64,000 nt of DNA from assembly GCF_037975245.1 (NCBI RefSeq), contig NC_092577.1, positions 24,859,398-24,923,397 on the forward strand, in the 5' to 3' direction. Source of the stretch: Apostichopus japonicus (taxonomy: Eukaryota; Echinodermata; Holothuroidea; Aspidochirotida; Stichopodidae). The position numbers were made by a program, and so were the translations under genes. This document shows, piece by piece, positions 48,115 through 58,900 of the stretch; position 1 is the stretch's first letter, and each line of letters begins with the position of its first letter. The notes under the pieces are model-generated. The model saw nothing but the letters and a program-made list of their open reading frames with translations. It searched no databases and was not told the DNA's origin.

Positions 48115-48133
48115 CATCCGGGTGGTGCCTCCA
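48115..48133 (-). promoter_or_regulatory. probable primer-binding site
   Basis: On the minus strand, three bases after the 5' LTR, reading TGGAGGCACCACCCGGAT. It begins TGG as expected for pairing with a tRNA 3' CCA. I could not name the tRNA. Confidence 0.6.
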
Positions 48134-48136
48134 AAA

Positions 48137-49051
48137 TGTTACCGTCCCCTAGAGGGGAGAGAGTAGACAGACAAATATTTCATATACTTTGAGAAATGGC
48201 GTTGCTGTATTCTCCGTACACATAACAATTTAACATTAACCCTGAAACAACTTTAAGATGTAGCACTTCACCTACAGTAGAGACTTGATGCCTCTCTTGT
48301 ATAATTAATGTAGGTATTGACATGTCTGTTACTGAACAGTTGGACAAATAAGTGAATGAGTGTCCTTACTTCTTTACATAACAATATTTATACTCAATCA
48401 ACAGCACAATGATCAACTATATGATCACTCCTTGAGGTGAGGCTCCTTATAAAATTTGTATGATTCAACCCTACTCATTTGCTCACCACGCTTCCCTATG
48501 CACTACGTACTGTTACACAAATGCATAAAACCCACAGCAACTGCTACCTAACACACATTATAATACAGACCATGCCTACGGCTGTCAAACCCACGCTAAT
48601 AGACTCTATATTAACAGTACAGCCTTGCCAACATAATATACTATCACATGGACGTATGGTCAACGTAAGCCGACGGCCTGGCCGTAACTATGAAGAAAAC
48701 TAACTCTATAGTCATTGTAAATATGGCAACAAGCTTGCTTTAAGTAATCAAAGAATGACCGCTGAAGAGTCATTTATCGTTTTAATCATTTAAGGTAAAA
48801 TTAATACATTATGTACATACCTGGAGGGGAGAGAGTAGACAGACAAATATTTCATATACTTTGAGAAATGGCGTTGCTGTATTCTCAGCCAGCAGCGTGC
48901 CCAGACCCCGCAGTAAACAAACTGACAGATTGGAATCTGCTAACTTCTGACAACCTGAATCGATGCGAACGCAGTCGTATAAATGACGGTAATACTGCCA
49001 CTTGGAAAATGACAAGTTTTTTTGTAGGGGGCATAATTCATACCTGTCACA
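48137..49051 (-). repeat. 5' LTR of the Ty3/gypsy element
   Basis: 915 bp, TGTTACC to TGTCACA in plus orientation. It carries the promoter for the minus-strand transcript. It lacks the palindromic block found in the other LTR. An open frame of 74 codons is conserved in both LTRs but has no motif; I take it as chance. Confidence 0.95.
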
Positions 49052-49055
49052 TTGA

Positions 49056-52000
49056 ATTTGTGAATGAATAATTCTTGATTATAATTATAATAGACTCCAA
49101 GGATATTAACCCTTTCTTCCCCAAATTCCCACCGAACCGTCCAGTTCTAACGCGGTTCTATGCATCCTCAGATCTTGAGTCCATCCCATATACAAAGTCG
49201 TTATAAAAACATATACATATAATACCTACATTTGTTAGTCTACTAATACTATGCCGACAATCCCAAGTTCACAACAAACCTATTCGCAGGCCACAAGCCT
49301 AAAAACATGCAATGCGTGCAGGCTTTATTATTTACTGTACGTCCTGCACGTTAATCTAAAAGAGCTTGATCGGCCTTGCATTACCCGTACGTGGGGTTGC
49401 TTTAAAAACCCGCTGAAAGCAAATTCCTGATACAACTGGGTTCGTACGACAACCCCGGTCCTGTCCGTGCAGCGTATGAAAGTGTTCATGTGAAGTGAAC
49501 GTGGTTCTATAAGGAACTGAGCATGGGCAGTACGGTTTGGAACGAAAAAAAGGCGCCAAAGTAAGAAACTACCTAAAAGTGTCTTCATTCTTTCAACCAA
49601 AGAACTGGGAAGTAAGCGCTTTTTTCTAAGCAAAAATCGCATATACTCGCATTCAAACAAATTTAGACGTAAACTCGCAGTGAATCAGATGGCTGTCTGT
49701 CGTAGGGCCGTTATTACATGCAGCAGGCGGCAAATTTAACAATAAAAAGGGTGCAGAAGAGCTTCACGCAGATAAACGAAGACTTAAGTACATGAATTTG
49801 TGCAAGGCCCAATCGCTGCGCTCAAAGGCGACCGCCTGCAGTAAGCACGCACATAATTGGTTCGAAGCTGACGGTGTGGGCGTGGTTATTAGGCTGAGCA
49901 TGGGCAGTACATAAATAGGCATAAAGGCGCCAGTTTTGGAAACTACTAAAAAGTTACTTATTCCAACAAGAAAACCAAGCAAGGTAAGTACACAATTTTT
50001 TTTTAAGCAGAAAATCAGTATTATTTACAGCTTCAATGTAACGCAAACACTATTTAATGAATAATTTGGAAATACATATCAAATGTTGAAAGTTATTTGT
50101 ACTTCTTGTAATTATTTTCTTCTTCTTTTCATATAAAGTAATTATATTCCGAAAGTGACTCACTTAATTAAAAAATGTGAATAGGCCTAGGCTAGGCCTA
50201 TAATAAAGACTCAGTACACTGAGTAAAATAGTCAAACACATACACGGTAGCCTTGCTATAGTGCCGTTTTCAACAGTTCAGCTTAAGTCGTTAATATCTG
50301 GTCCGATATTATTTTATTTACTTAATATATAAAACAGCGTAGACTTTGGTAAACGTCCCAGTTTCTATCCTGTAATCAGTAACTGCCGTTAGGTAGCCTT
50401 GTATAACTTTGAGTTAAAAGGTAATTATAGCCTAGGCCTAACTGTTACAAATTAAAACATTAACTTATCTTGTGGAAGTTGTGGCGAATGGCTGTGTCAA
50501 TTAAAGAATAAACGGCCTATATTATAGAGTTTCAAAGTGTTCATCATGCCTTTTTTTATAGGCCTATATGCATTTGTTAAGATAGCAAATATGATCGAGG
50601 GCCCATACCCATAGCCTACGTACGTTAATTTATAATTATTTAGGCTAGGCTATTTTTTAAAAACTTAATTAATTGGCGGTAGCACGACAAGACATGGTTT
50701 GGTATCGGCTGATCCCCCCCCCCCAGCCTTCACTTTAAAGGCCTATCTAAATTAGACGACCGAGCTAGGTCAGTAGGCTATATCTCATAATCTATAAGTG
50801 GTAATTAACACCAAACGGACACCATCTCCCGCCCCTTCAGCTAAAACGAGTAAAAAACTAAAAAAAAACTATGTGCATATAGCTGTTGGTGTTAGAGCGG
50901 CAACTTTGAAGTAGTAGAACTTGAACAAGGTCTAGGCTACAGCGATACTGTAGGCACAGCGTAATTAATTTAGAGAATATGATACAGTGATGATTAAGCC
51001 TAACTTAATCTTAACAGGGCTTCAGTCTCTGCATACAACAATGATTCATGGCCGGGTGTTTACCGGCAGTTATACTATATATCCTCGATCTTCTTAAGTT
51101 GGCTAGCCTAGCTAGGCTAACCTGGCTATAACCTAGGGCTAGGCCTACACAGACTGGTAAAAGTATCGGACTAGTACTATTAGTAATACTAGGCAAACTG
51201 GGCATCATGCACGTAGCTAATTAGTCCTGATTGTAGCATAAATAAGGCGTAAGAGTAGGGCCTAGGATTTTAAGAAGGTTACCAGATACAGTTGCAATGG
51301 AGCCTGGTATTGGTAATTAAATCTGTCCGTCGACGAGCTTAGTCTTGCATTATACATGGCTGAGCTAAGTTGTAAATAATTAGGCCTATAATAATATTAC
51401 TAAGTAGGCTAAAACCATTTATCAATGAAATTCGACTAATATTACTACCAAGTATTATTAAGTCAAATAGCGGTGTCGGATCAACCTAAGAAACGAATTT
51501 CACATTGTTAGGCCAATTGGTCTAACTTTGTCAAAGTATAAGTTGTAACTTGCAGCTAGGCCTATTAATTTTCTAGTTGATAGAAGCCACATTGCCGACG
51601 GAGGCAGTCAAATCACGCGAAACACTATAAAATAACATGTCAATAGGCCGATACCTTTTTCTTGTGTTTAAGTCTGCGAGCATTCCTTTCTACAATAAAG
51701 TTAGCCTTTTATTTTTAACTGAGGGAATTTTCTATATCTTAAATATAGCTTAGGCTTACGTTAGACATACGGTCTATAGGCCTAGTACTAGCGCGCATCG
51801 CCATTGAGTACTAAGTTTTAGGCTAACTTTGTCCTCGCCAATAAGTATATGGGTTTAAAGCAATAGTTAAAATAACTAAAATAAATTAAGAAGCTAACCC
51901 GATGACCAATTAGGTACGAAAGTAACTTAAATTCCACTAAACTGTAACATATATATTATAACTTGTACAGTAGTACTACACTAGTACAGTACTATACAAC

Positions 52001-52870
52001 TATGTTCTTCTACAGTACAATACTGCTAGCTCGCGCACATCAGGCCGATGACTAATCGGAGAATCCAACTCTCATACGTACAGCTTCTTGTTGTCATGAC
52101 GACAATGACGACTACGTCATTGGGATTCCCAAACGGCTTGTCAGTTGTATATTACTAGTTAGTAAAATGATAGCACTCCCCCTTTGGATAAGTTCTCGGC
52201 TGATATTGTTCATAACTTGGAGCTTTGTGCGCCGAATTATAAGCTTTCGGCCTAGCTTACCGTTCTAATATTTTGACGACCAAATCTTTTGACATCAGGC
52301 TATGTGCAGTTTGAGAGGGTCAGGGGGCACGTCCTTTTTTTTGTTGCATCAATTGGAATCGTAAATGTATGATTTATTGGCCCCATATGCATGTCATATT
52401 TTCAAACATGGTCACCATTTGGTCAAAATTCTGAATGTCTGAGAACAATTGGAGAGTGTAGACCTCAAAGAAATAATGTTGGAAAACTTCTTGCAATTTT
52501 AACGTGCTATAATTTGGGGTCATTTAAGTCCTCTCCACATGTCCAGATATGCTACTTTTCATTTGTCAATCTTCGTAACCTAAATTTGTATTTGGTTTTT
52601 CACTGGGTCTGTGGCTATGTCGTGGGGAAGCAAGACCTCTGGGAAAGTAGGCCTAATTCTAACACGTTACCAATAACTTTGGTTCAATTTAGACACAATA
52701 ACCTTATCACACGTCACTTTCTATCCGTACCACGTAAGTTCGCCTTTTTTGAAGAAACTCGGTTTGACAATTATTAATGTCATGTCTGAGCTGCACAGCG
52801 AACACAATTTCTTTGAAAATTACTCAAATGACAACATATTTGAAGAGCAAGGGATATTGTCAAGTGAATT
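49056..52870. other. long spacer, no gene recognised
   Basis: AT-rich, many stops in all frames. Rich in TAGGCCTA, TAGGCTAGGC and similar words (50180-51800). The longest open frame (52391-52777, 128 codons) has no recognisable motif. Two related promoter-like modules are at about 49515-49620 and 49895-49990. Confidence 0.5.
49515..49995 (+). repeat. two similar promoter/first-exon-like modules
   Basis: tgagcatgggcagtac, aaggcgcca, gaaactac and aac(c)aa(a/g)aa recur in the same order near 49517 and 49893, both ending in a donor-like (g)aagtaag/aaggtaagt. The second has a TATA-like ataaatag. Could be duplicated first exons or an element end. Confidence 0.4.
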
Positions 52871-52879
52871 TGTATTATT

Positions 52880-53620
52880 CATTGCATGCATATATTTAAG
52901 AAAAACTTAATTACAGACTACATACAAGTTTCAATAAAGGAAATCCACAAGAACAAGTAATGTTGCACCCTAAAGAGCCACACAAACAATTAAGTTGCAG
53001 ACTTAACAATTAAGAAATAATTTGAATCCTTAAAAAAAACAATTGAGTTTAATAGGAGTAAATATAAATAAATAACTTGTGAGCTTGTACTTAAGAATTA
53101 GGCACAGTTAACAAAGAGGGAAACTACATGATGTGTGACTATAAAAGCCCCCAAAAACTTTCAAGTGGAAACTAAAAAGAACAATTGATGAAAAACAACT
53201 TTATGAATACCTTTCGAAAGATAATTAACCTATAAACAAGGATTTTAGATAATGGAAACCAACAAGAACAATTGATGAATGTAATTAATGTAACCACCCG
53301 AACCCTGCCAACCCCTCCCCCTAACAAATGTTGAATCCATTTTTTACAAATGCCTTAAGAAAGATAATTAAATTATAGAGGATTTTAAATAATGGAAACC
53401 AAGAAGAACAAGTGATGAATTTAATTTTGTAACCTCTATAAACCCTCTCTCCCCCAACTCTAACAAATGTTGACTCAAAAACACTTTACAAATGGATGCT
53501 TAAATATAATTTAATTATAGACAATTTCCAATAATGGAAACCTACAAGAATTGATTCATACTGCCCCCCCTCCCCCACCATACAAATGATGACCCACAAC
53601 CTTTTGAAAAGATATTGCCT
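52880..53620 (+). repeat. tandem repeats upstream of the tnp2-like gene, ~130-bp unit
   Basis: Phrases such as gataatggaaaccaacaaga, acaattgatgaat, aacaaatgttga and tttacaaatg recur three to four times with C-rich tracts (cccctccccc) between. The position just upstream of the transposase would suit subterminal repeats of a CACTA element. This is inference. Confidence 0.6.
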
Positions 53621-53691
53621 ATTGTAATGATTTCTAACCTCAGGTGGTTAGAGATCCTGAAAATTCTTTATATCCCTGCAGCCATTTTACT

Positions 53692-55696
53692 ATGGAAAAT
53701 GCTAAGGACAAACGCAGAAAATACAAACGCAAATCTATTTCTGCAGCTCGTTTGCTTAATACTGGAAGAAACTACCAAGCTCTCAGAGACGAGGATGATG
53801 GTGCTAGTTGTAGCTTGGGATCTACTGAAGAACTTCACAGTACTGCAAGTGCTGAAAAGCAACTCGAGAATAGGGCTACATATTCCATGTTTGATTGTGA
53901 TGGCACCCAATCATTACAAGCTGATGACATCAGTGAACATGATAATGAAAAGCCAACAGAGCCTGGTCCTGAACAGAGGTATGATGATGAATCCGAATCG
54001 GATGAATGTGACTCTGCCGAAGAGGGTCATTCAGTGGGAGATGGCCATTCTTATCACAGCACCAAATTGTGTACAATTGAAGCCGACCTTGCTAGTTGGG
54101 CAGTTGAATATCATGTTAAGCATAATGCAATTGATGGCCTGCTAAAAATACTACAAAAATCAGGACATAGTTGTCTCCCTACTACTGCTCGTACACTGTT
54201 AAATTCTCCAAGGAATGTTACCTCTACCATCAAATCTGGCATGGACTACATATACCTTGGATTAAAGAGTGAACTCCTTAAGATTGTCAAATGTTATGCT
54301 TTAACAAACTCTACTATTGACCATGTTGAAATCTCACTGAATATTGATGGTTTGCCATTGTTCAAAAGTGCCAACACATCCCTTTGGCCAATACTGTGTG
54401 GTGTAATGAACTTGCAACCAGTCAAAGTTTTTCCAGTAGCACTTTCCTTAGGAATTTCAAAACCCCAAAATTTGGACTTCTTGATTGATACCACAAATGA
54501 CTTACTCTGCCATGGTCTTTCAAATGACGGAAGAAACATAAAAGTCACCTTACGTTGTATTGTGTGTGATGCTCCTGCTAGAGCTTTTGTGAAATGTATG
54601 AAGTTATACTCTGGTTATTATGGCTGTGACAAATGCACCCAAAAAGGAGCCTGGAAGGGTAGAATGACATTTCCGGAAGTGGACGGCATAACTTTGCGGA
54701 CTGACGACTCTTTTCGATGCCAGACAAATATTGAACATCACAAGCAAGTGTCATCTCCATTCTGTGATGTCACCGATGATGTTCCCAATTGATTATATGC
54801 ATCAAGTTTGCCTTGGTGTCATGAGAAAATTACTAACATCATGGATAAGAGGCAAAAAAGAAGTAAGAATGTCAGCAGGACATGTCGAAGAAATCAGCAA
54901 TCGATTACTAGCTCTGAAGCCAAGTATTACCAATCAGTTTGCTAGAAAGCCAAGGAGCCTGTCAGACATCGATCGATGGAAAGCAACAGAGTTTCGTCAA
55001 TTCCTTCTTTACACAGGCAAGATTGTTTTGAAAGGAATTTTGAGGAAAGACCTGTATGACCATTTCCTATGTCTCAGCTTAGCTGTCTCAATATTGGTTT
55101 GTCCATCAACTACACACATTCACTACAAGTATGCAGACCAGTTATTGAAGTATGCGGTACACCAGTTCCGTACTTTGTATGGTAATGAGTTCCTTGTGTA
55201 CAATGTTCACTCGTTAGTTCATTTGGCAGATGAAGCTGTGTTACATGGCAGCTTGGACAGGTCTGCAGCTTTTCCATTTGAAAATTACATGCAGCACCTA
55301 AAGAGGCTAGTTAGATCTGGCAGGAACCCACTTATCCAGATAACCAAGAGATTATGTGAATATTCCGAGGCACACAGTTTTCCGCCAATCAGCAAATGCA
55401 GCATTTCTGTTAAGAGACCAAACAATCATTATATTATAAATAATTCATGTTGCTGTGAAATTTTACACAGCATCAGCTATACTGGAGATGAGAGGAATCT
55501 TTACTTGTGCAGAGCCTACGAAAAGACTCATCCAGTAACCAGCCATCCATGCGATTCCAGAATAATTGGTGCTCATTTAGTTTACAAGAGGGATGCTGTC
55601 ATAAAAGAAATAGTCTCTGATCAATTGACCACTAATGCTCTGGCATTTGAAAAATCAGATTCCATCATTTTTCTTGCAATATTACATCAAATTTAA
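53692..55696 (+). pseudogene. CACTA/EnSpm-type (tnp2-like) transposase, one frameshift
   Basis: A lysine-rich N-terminus (MENAKDKRRKYKRK) and an acidic region precede the core. SLNIDGLPLFKS carries the first Asp, CIVCDAPARAFVKC the second, and YYGCDKCTQKGAW a Cys pair. Then PIDYMHQVCLGVMRKLL, YNVHSLVHLADE and FPFENYMQHLKRLVR, whose Glu fits the third catalytic position. The core is in one frame to 54790; from about 54770 the rest (to 55696) is in the next frame, so one indel lies at 54770-54790. The upstream in-frame ATG at 53644 is less likely as start. It would cut at the element ends. A downstream accessory gene follows on the same strand. Confidence 0.8.
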
Positions 55697-55949
55697 AAAG
55701 CAGCACAAATGTACTTCCAAATTTATAATGATGATATCGCAATCACTACTGATGTGAAGAGGAAATATTCATAACTACATACAAGCTAATTCTTAGAATA
55801 ATTGACTGTAAAGATCACTTATCGAGACTTTCCAACAACATTCCATGCAGATCCTAGGAATTTTAAACATGTAAAAAAGAGTTCTTTAAATAAAACTACA
55901 TCAGCGTATCTGGTTGTCATAATTCTTGATCTGACTTTATTTCTTGCAG

Positions 55950-58900
55950 ATGAACCAATTTGCAGTTGTGGAGTTTGTGGCTGAGGGGTCTGTGGAAGTT
56001 GTGAGCAGAAAATGGATTGCAGGTAGTGGTGAAGTAAGTCATTTCCAAATATTTCTACAACCACTTGGAATCTTACATCACTCTTTAGTTTTAGCCAACC
56101 ACGAGTCACAAGTATAAAGACCCATTAATGTGTATTGCACACTTACCATTACAATGTGTCAGAGTATGTCAATATGTCAGTGAAAGTGGTACAAGTACAA
56201 TCACTTCAATACTGTCCCAACAATCATATTGCTTTGTATTTTCAGAATCTACACTGTTATTGGCCAAGAAGCAATGCCACTTTCAGGGCCAAAAAGGGGG
56301 AACTGCCTGATCCCGAAAGATGGTCCAAGCACAAAGTGCGTGTGTTTCGTTTCGTTGGTAGGCAATTCCAAATTTCTCCTTCCAAATTCCATCTATATGC
56401 TTGTTTGAATATTGACACAAACTTAGTGACATTAGTTCAAAAAACCAAATACTCTCTCGCAGAGCTGATAAGTAGCCTACAACCACAATTTTATATTGAT
56501 GTACTTCTTTTCTAGATTTTAGCTGTTTCATAATGCAGGCGCAAATTCAAGCCAAGTGGAAAGCAAATCAAAACAAGAAAACCAAGAGGTTTTGAGATTC
56601 CTTGGCATCTAAATATTACTGTAGGTTCATTGTGTACACTTGGTTCCGACCTTTTATGAATATCAATGTAGCATCAACACAAATGTTGTATCAGCTCAAG
56701 TTTGATGAACAAATTGATATTTTAAAGAATTTGCTTTGAGCTCTACCACTCATTAATATTCATGCCCCCCTCATTAATAGTATTGGGGTAGAATTCCGAC
56801 TTGCAGCTGGAAGGTTAGGGGTTCGACTCCTGGCCGGGTCATACTGAAGATTTCTTGAAAATCACTCTAAGCCCCGCCCACTCATTAATATTCATAAATT
56901 AGCACCAAAAAAATAGGGATCGTCTACTCATGATGGGTGACCTATGTACCAAAAATGAGATCAATCCACCTTGGGATTGCTCAGAAAACCTAATTTCAAG
57001 CTTTTTTGCAAAAAACAACTTAGCCCCGCCCCTCATGAATAATAATGAGATTGAACAAACTGTTACCATATTCATATAGAGGACTTTCCTCTTGTACCAC
57101 CAAACTAAGTTCCATGAAAATTGAACATACGGTTGCGAAGATATTAACATTTGTTGAAAATCACTCTAAGCCCCGCCCACTCATTAATATTCATGATATT
57201 AGCACCAAAATAAATAGGGATCGTCTACTCATGATGGGTAACCTATGTACCAAGAATGAGATCAATCCACCTTGGGATTGCTGAGAAAACCTAATTTCAA
57301 GCTTCTTTGCGAAAAACAACACTTAGCCCCGCCCCTCATGAATAATAATAAGATTGGACAAACTGTCACCATATTCATATAGAGAACTTTCCTCTTGTAC
57401 CACCAAACCAAGTTCCATGAAAATTTAACTTACGGTTGCGAAGATATTGTCATTTGTTGAAAATCACTCTTAGCCCCGCCCACTCATTAATATTCATGAT
57501 ATTAGCACCAAAATAACCTATGTACCAAGAATGAGATCAATCTACCTTGGGATTGCTGAGAAAACCTAATTTCAAGCTTGGCGTCACACACACACACAGA
57601 CACACGCAGTCATGACCGCATAGATTCCTTCGGCTACCGCCAAGGAATCAAAAAGGCATTCCCTTCAAAACGGATTCCGTATGACATTGATGGAACACTG
57701 GCTGAGTGAGCCTTCAGTTCAAACTGCAATTGTACCCCCTTTACAATGTATTAGTCAATAAAGTTGTTAATTGCTCTATGCTATGATGAAAATCCAAAAT
57801 AATCATACTTGAACACACTGGGAACTGTTAGTCTGTCATCATTTCCATACCACAGACAACTATAACAAGGCACAGAAACTGTCACGGCTGGCCGAGGAAA
57901 CTTCCAACATAGATTCTGAAGGGGAAAGCCTTCAGAACAGCTCAAGACAGAGAACGGCACCGGCAAGATTTGTCTCCAGTGGTTCTGAGAGTGATGGAGA
58001 CGGTAGGCATCTGAAGATGATGTTATTTTTTTTCCAGCAGTATCTAGTTCTTCCTCAGTTTTGTCAAGTCCTACCCCTGTTAAGAGGAGAAAACATTAAA
58101 ACATTTCTCTTAAATTATGTTACTAAAAATGCTACAGTATCAATATGAATCAACATGTCATGGAAGAAAACATTGGTTTTTCAAAGCCCTTTGTTGAAGA
58201 TTATGACATTTGACTTGCTAACAATTCATTTTTGCTGATTTAACGTTTTCATTTACAAGAGACAGCCTTTAATAATAGCCATATCAGAGAGTTATTGAAG
58301 AATAAGGTTTTAAGTAATTGTTGCTGCATATGTCATATTTCAACTTTAAGACATTTCGGCCTGATTGTATTGCCACGAGTACTATGATATGTACAATCAT
58401 TAAAGAAAGTTTTTTGTTGTTGTTGCTCACATGCCATTGCAGATGAAAATGAAGACAACACTGAAGAAGCCATATCTGCACCAGTTGCAGCCCTTCCAAA
58501 GCCTCCAGTTCTTTCAGGCATCCATCAAAAGAGGCCATTCATTACATCCATAGGTAAAGCAGATGCTTTTTCACAATTACTCTCCTAACGTTTCTCATGG
58601 ATTCATTCAATGCGGTTTAATGAAAGTCAGTAGGTTTACCAAGTAGGAAATGAATACAAGGTCCCCTTCTTCAGGTAATGTTCTTTCAAGGTTTTCACAT
58701 ATTGTCACTGGCAGCTGACCTCAATTGACCACCAATTATCTCAGTTCCATCAGAAACACAGTATGCATATTCCAAACATGAGAACTACCAGGCTTCTGAA
58801 AGGATAGGGGCTGAGAGGGCACGCTGATAGAGGCGGTAACAAAAGGGAAGGGCCCGTCTGCAGTTAAGTCACAGACTACGTAGGCAGAGAGGACCAAGAT

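Larger units (their letters stand above)
40542..49051 (-). mobile_element. Ty3/gypsy LTR retrotransposon, almost intact
   Basis: 8.5 kb, minus strand: 5' LTR 48137-49051, primer-binding site at ~48133 downward, gag 48015-46687, pol 46690-42170, polypurine tract 41536-41550, 3' LTR 40542-41535. Domain order protease, RT, RNase H, integrase is that of Ty3/gypsy. LTRs differ at only a handful of positions, so insertion is recent. The single gag stop is the only coding defect seen. No envelope-like frame. Confidence 0.95.

Noticed and set aside
52391-52777. 128-codon open frame
   Set aside because: No motif, no splice context and composition like its surroundings; length is within chance for this many frames.
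56781-56845. possible functional tRNA gene
   Set aside because: Only a B-box-like word is convincing; no full cloverleaf with a matching acceptor stem is seen, so it is treated as SINE-like.
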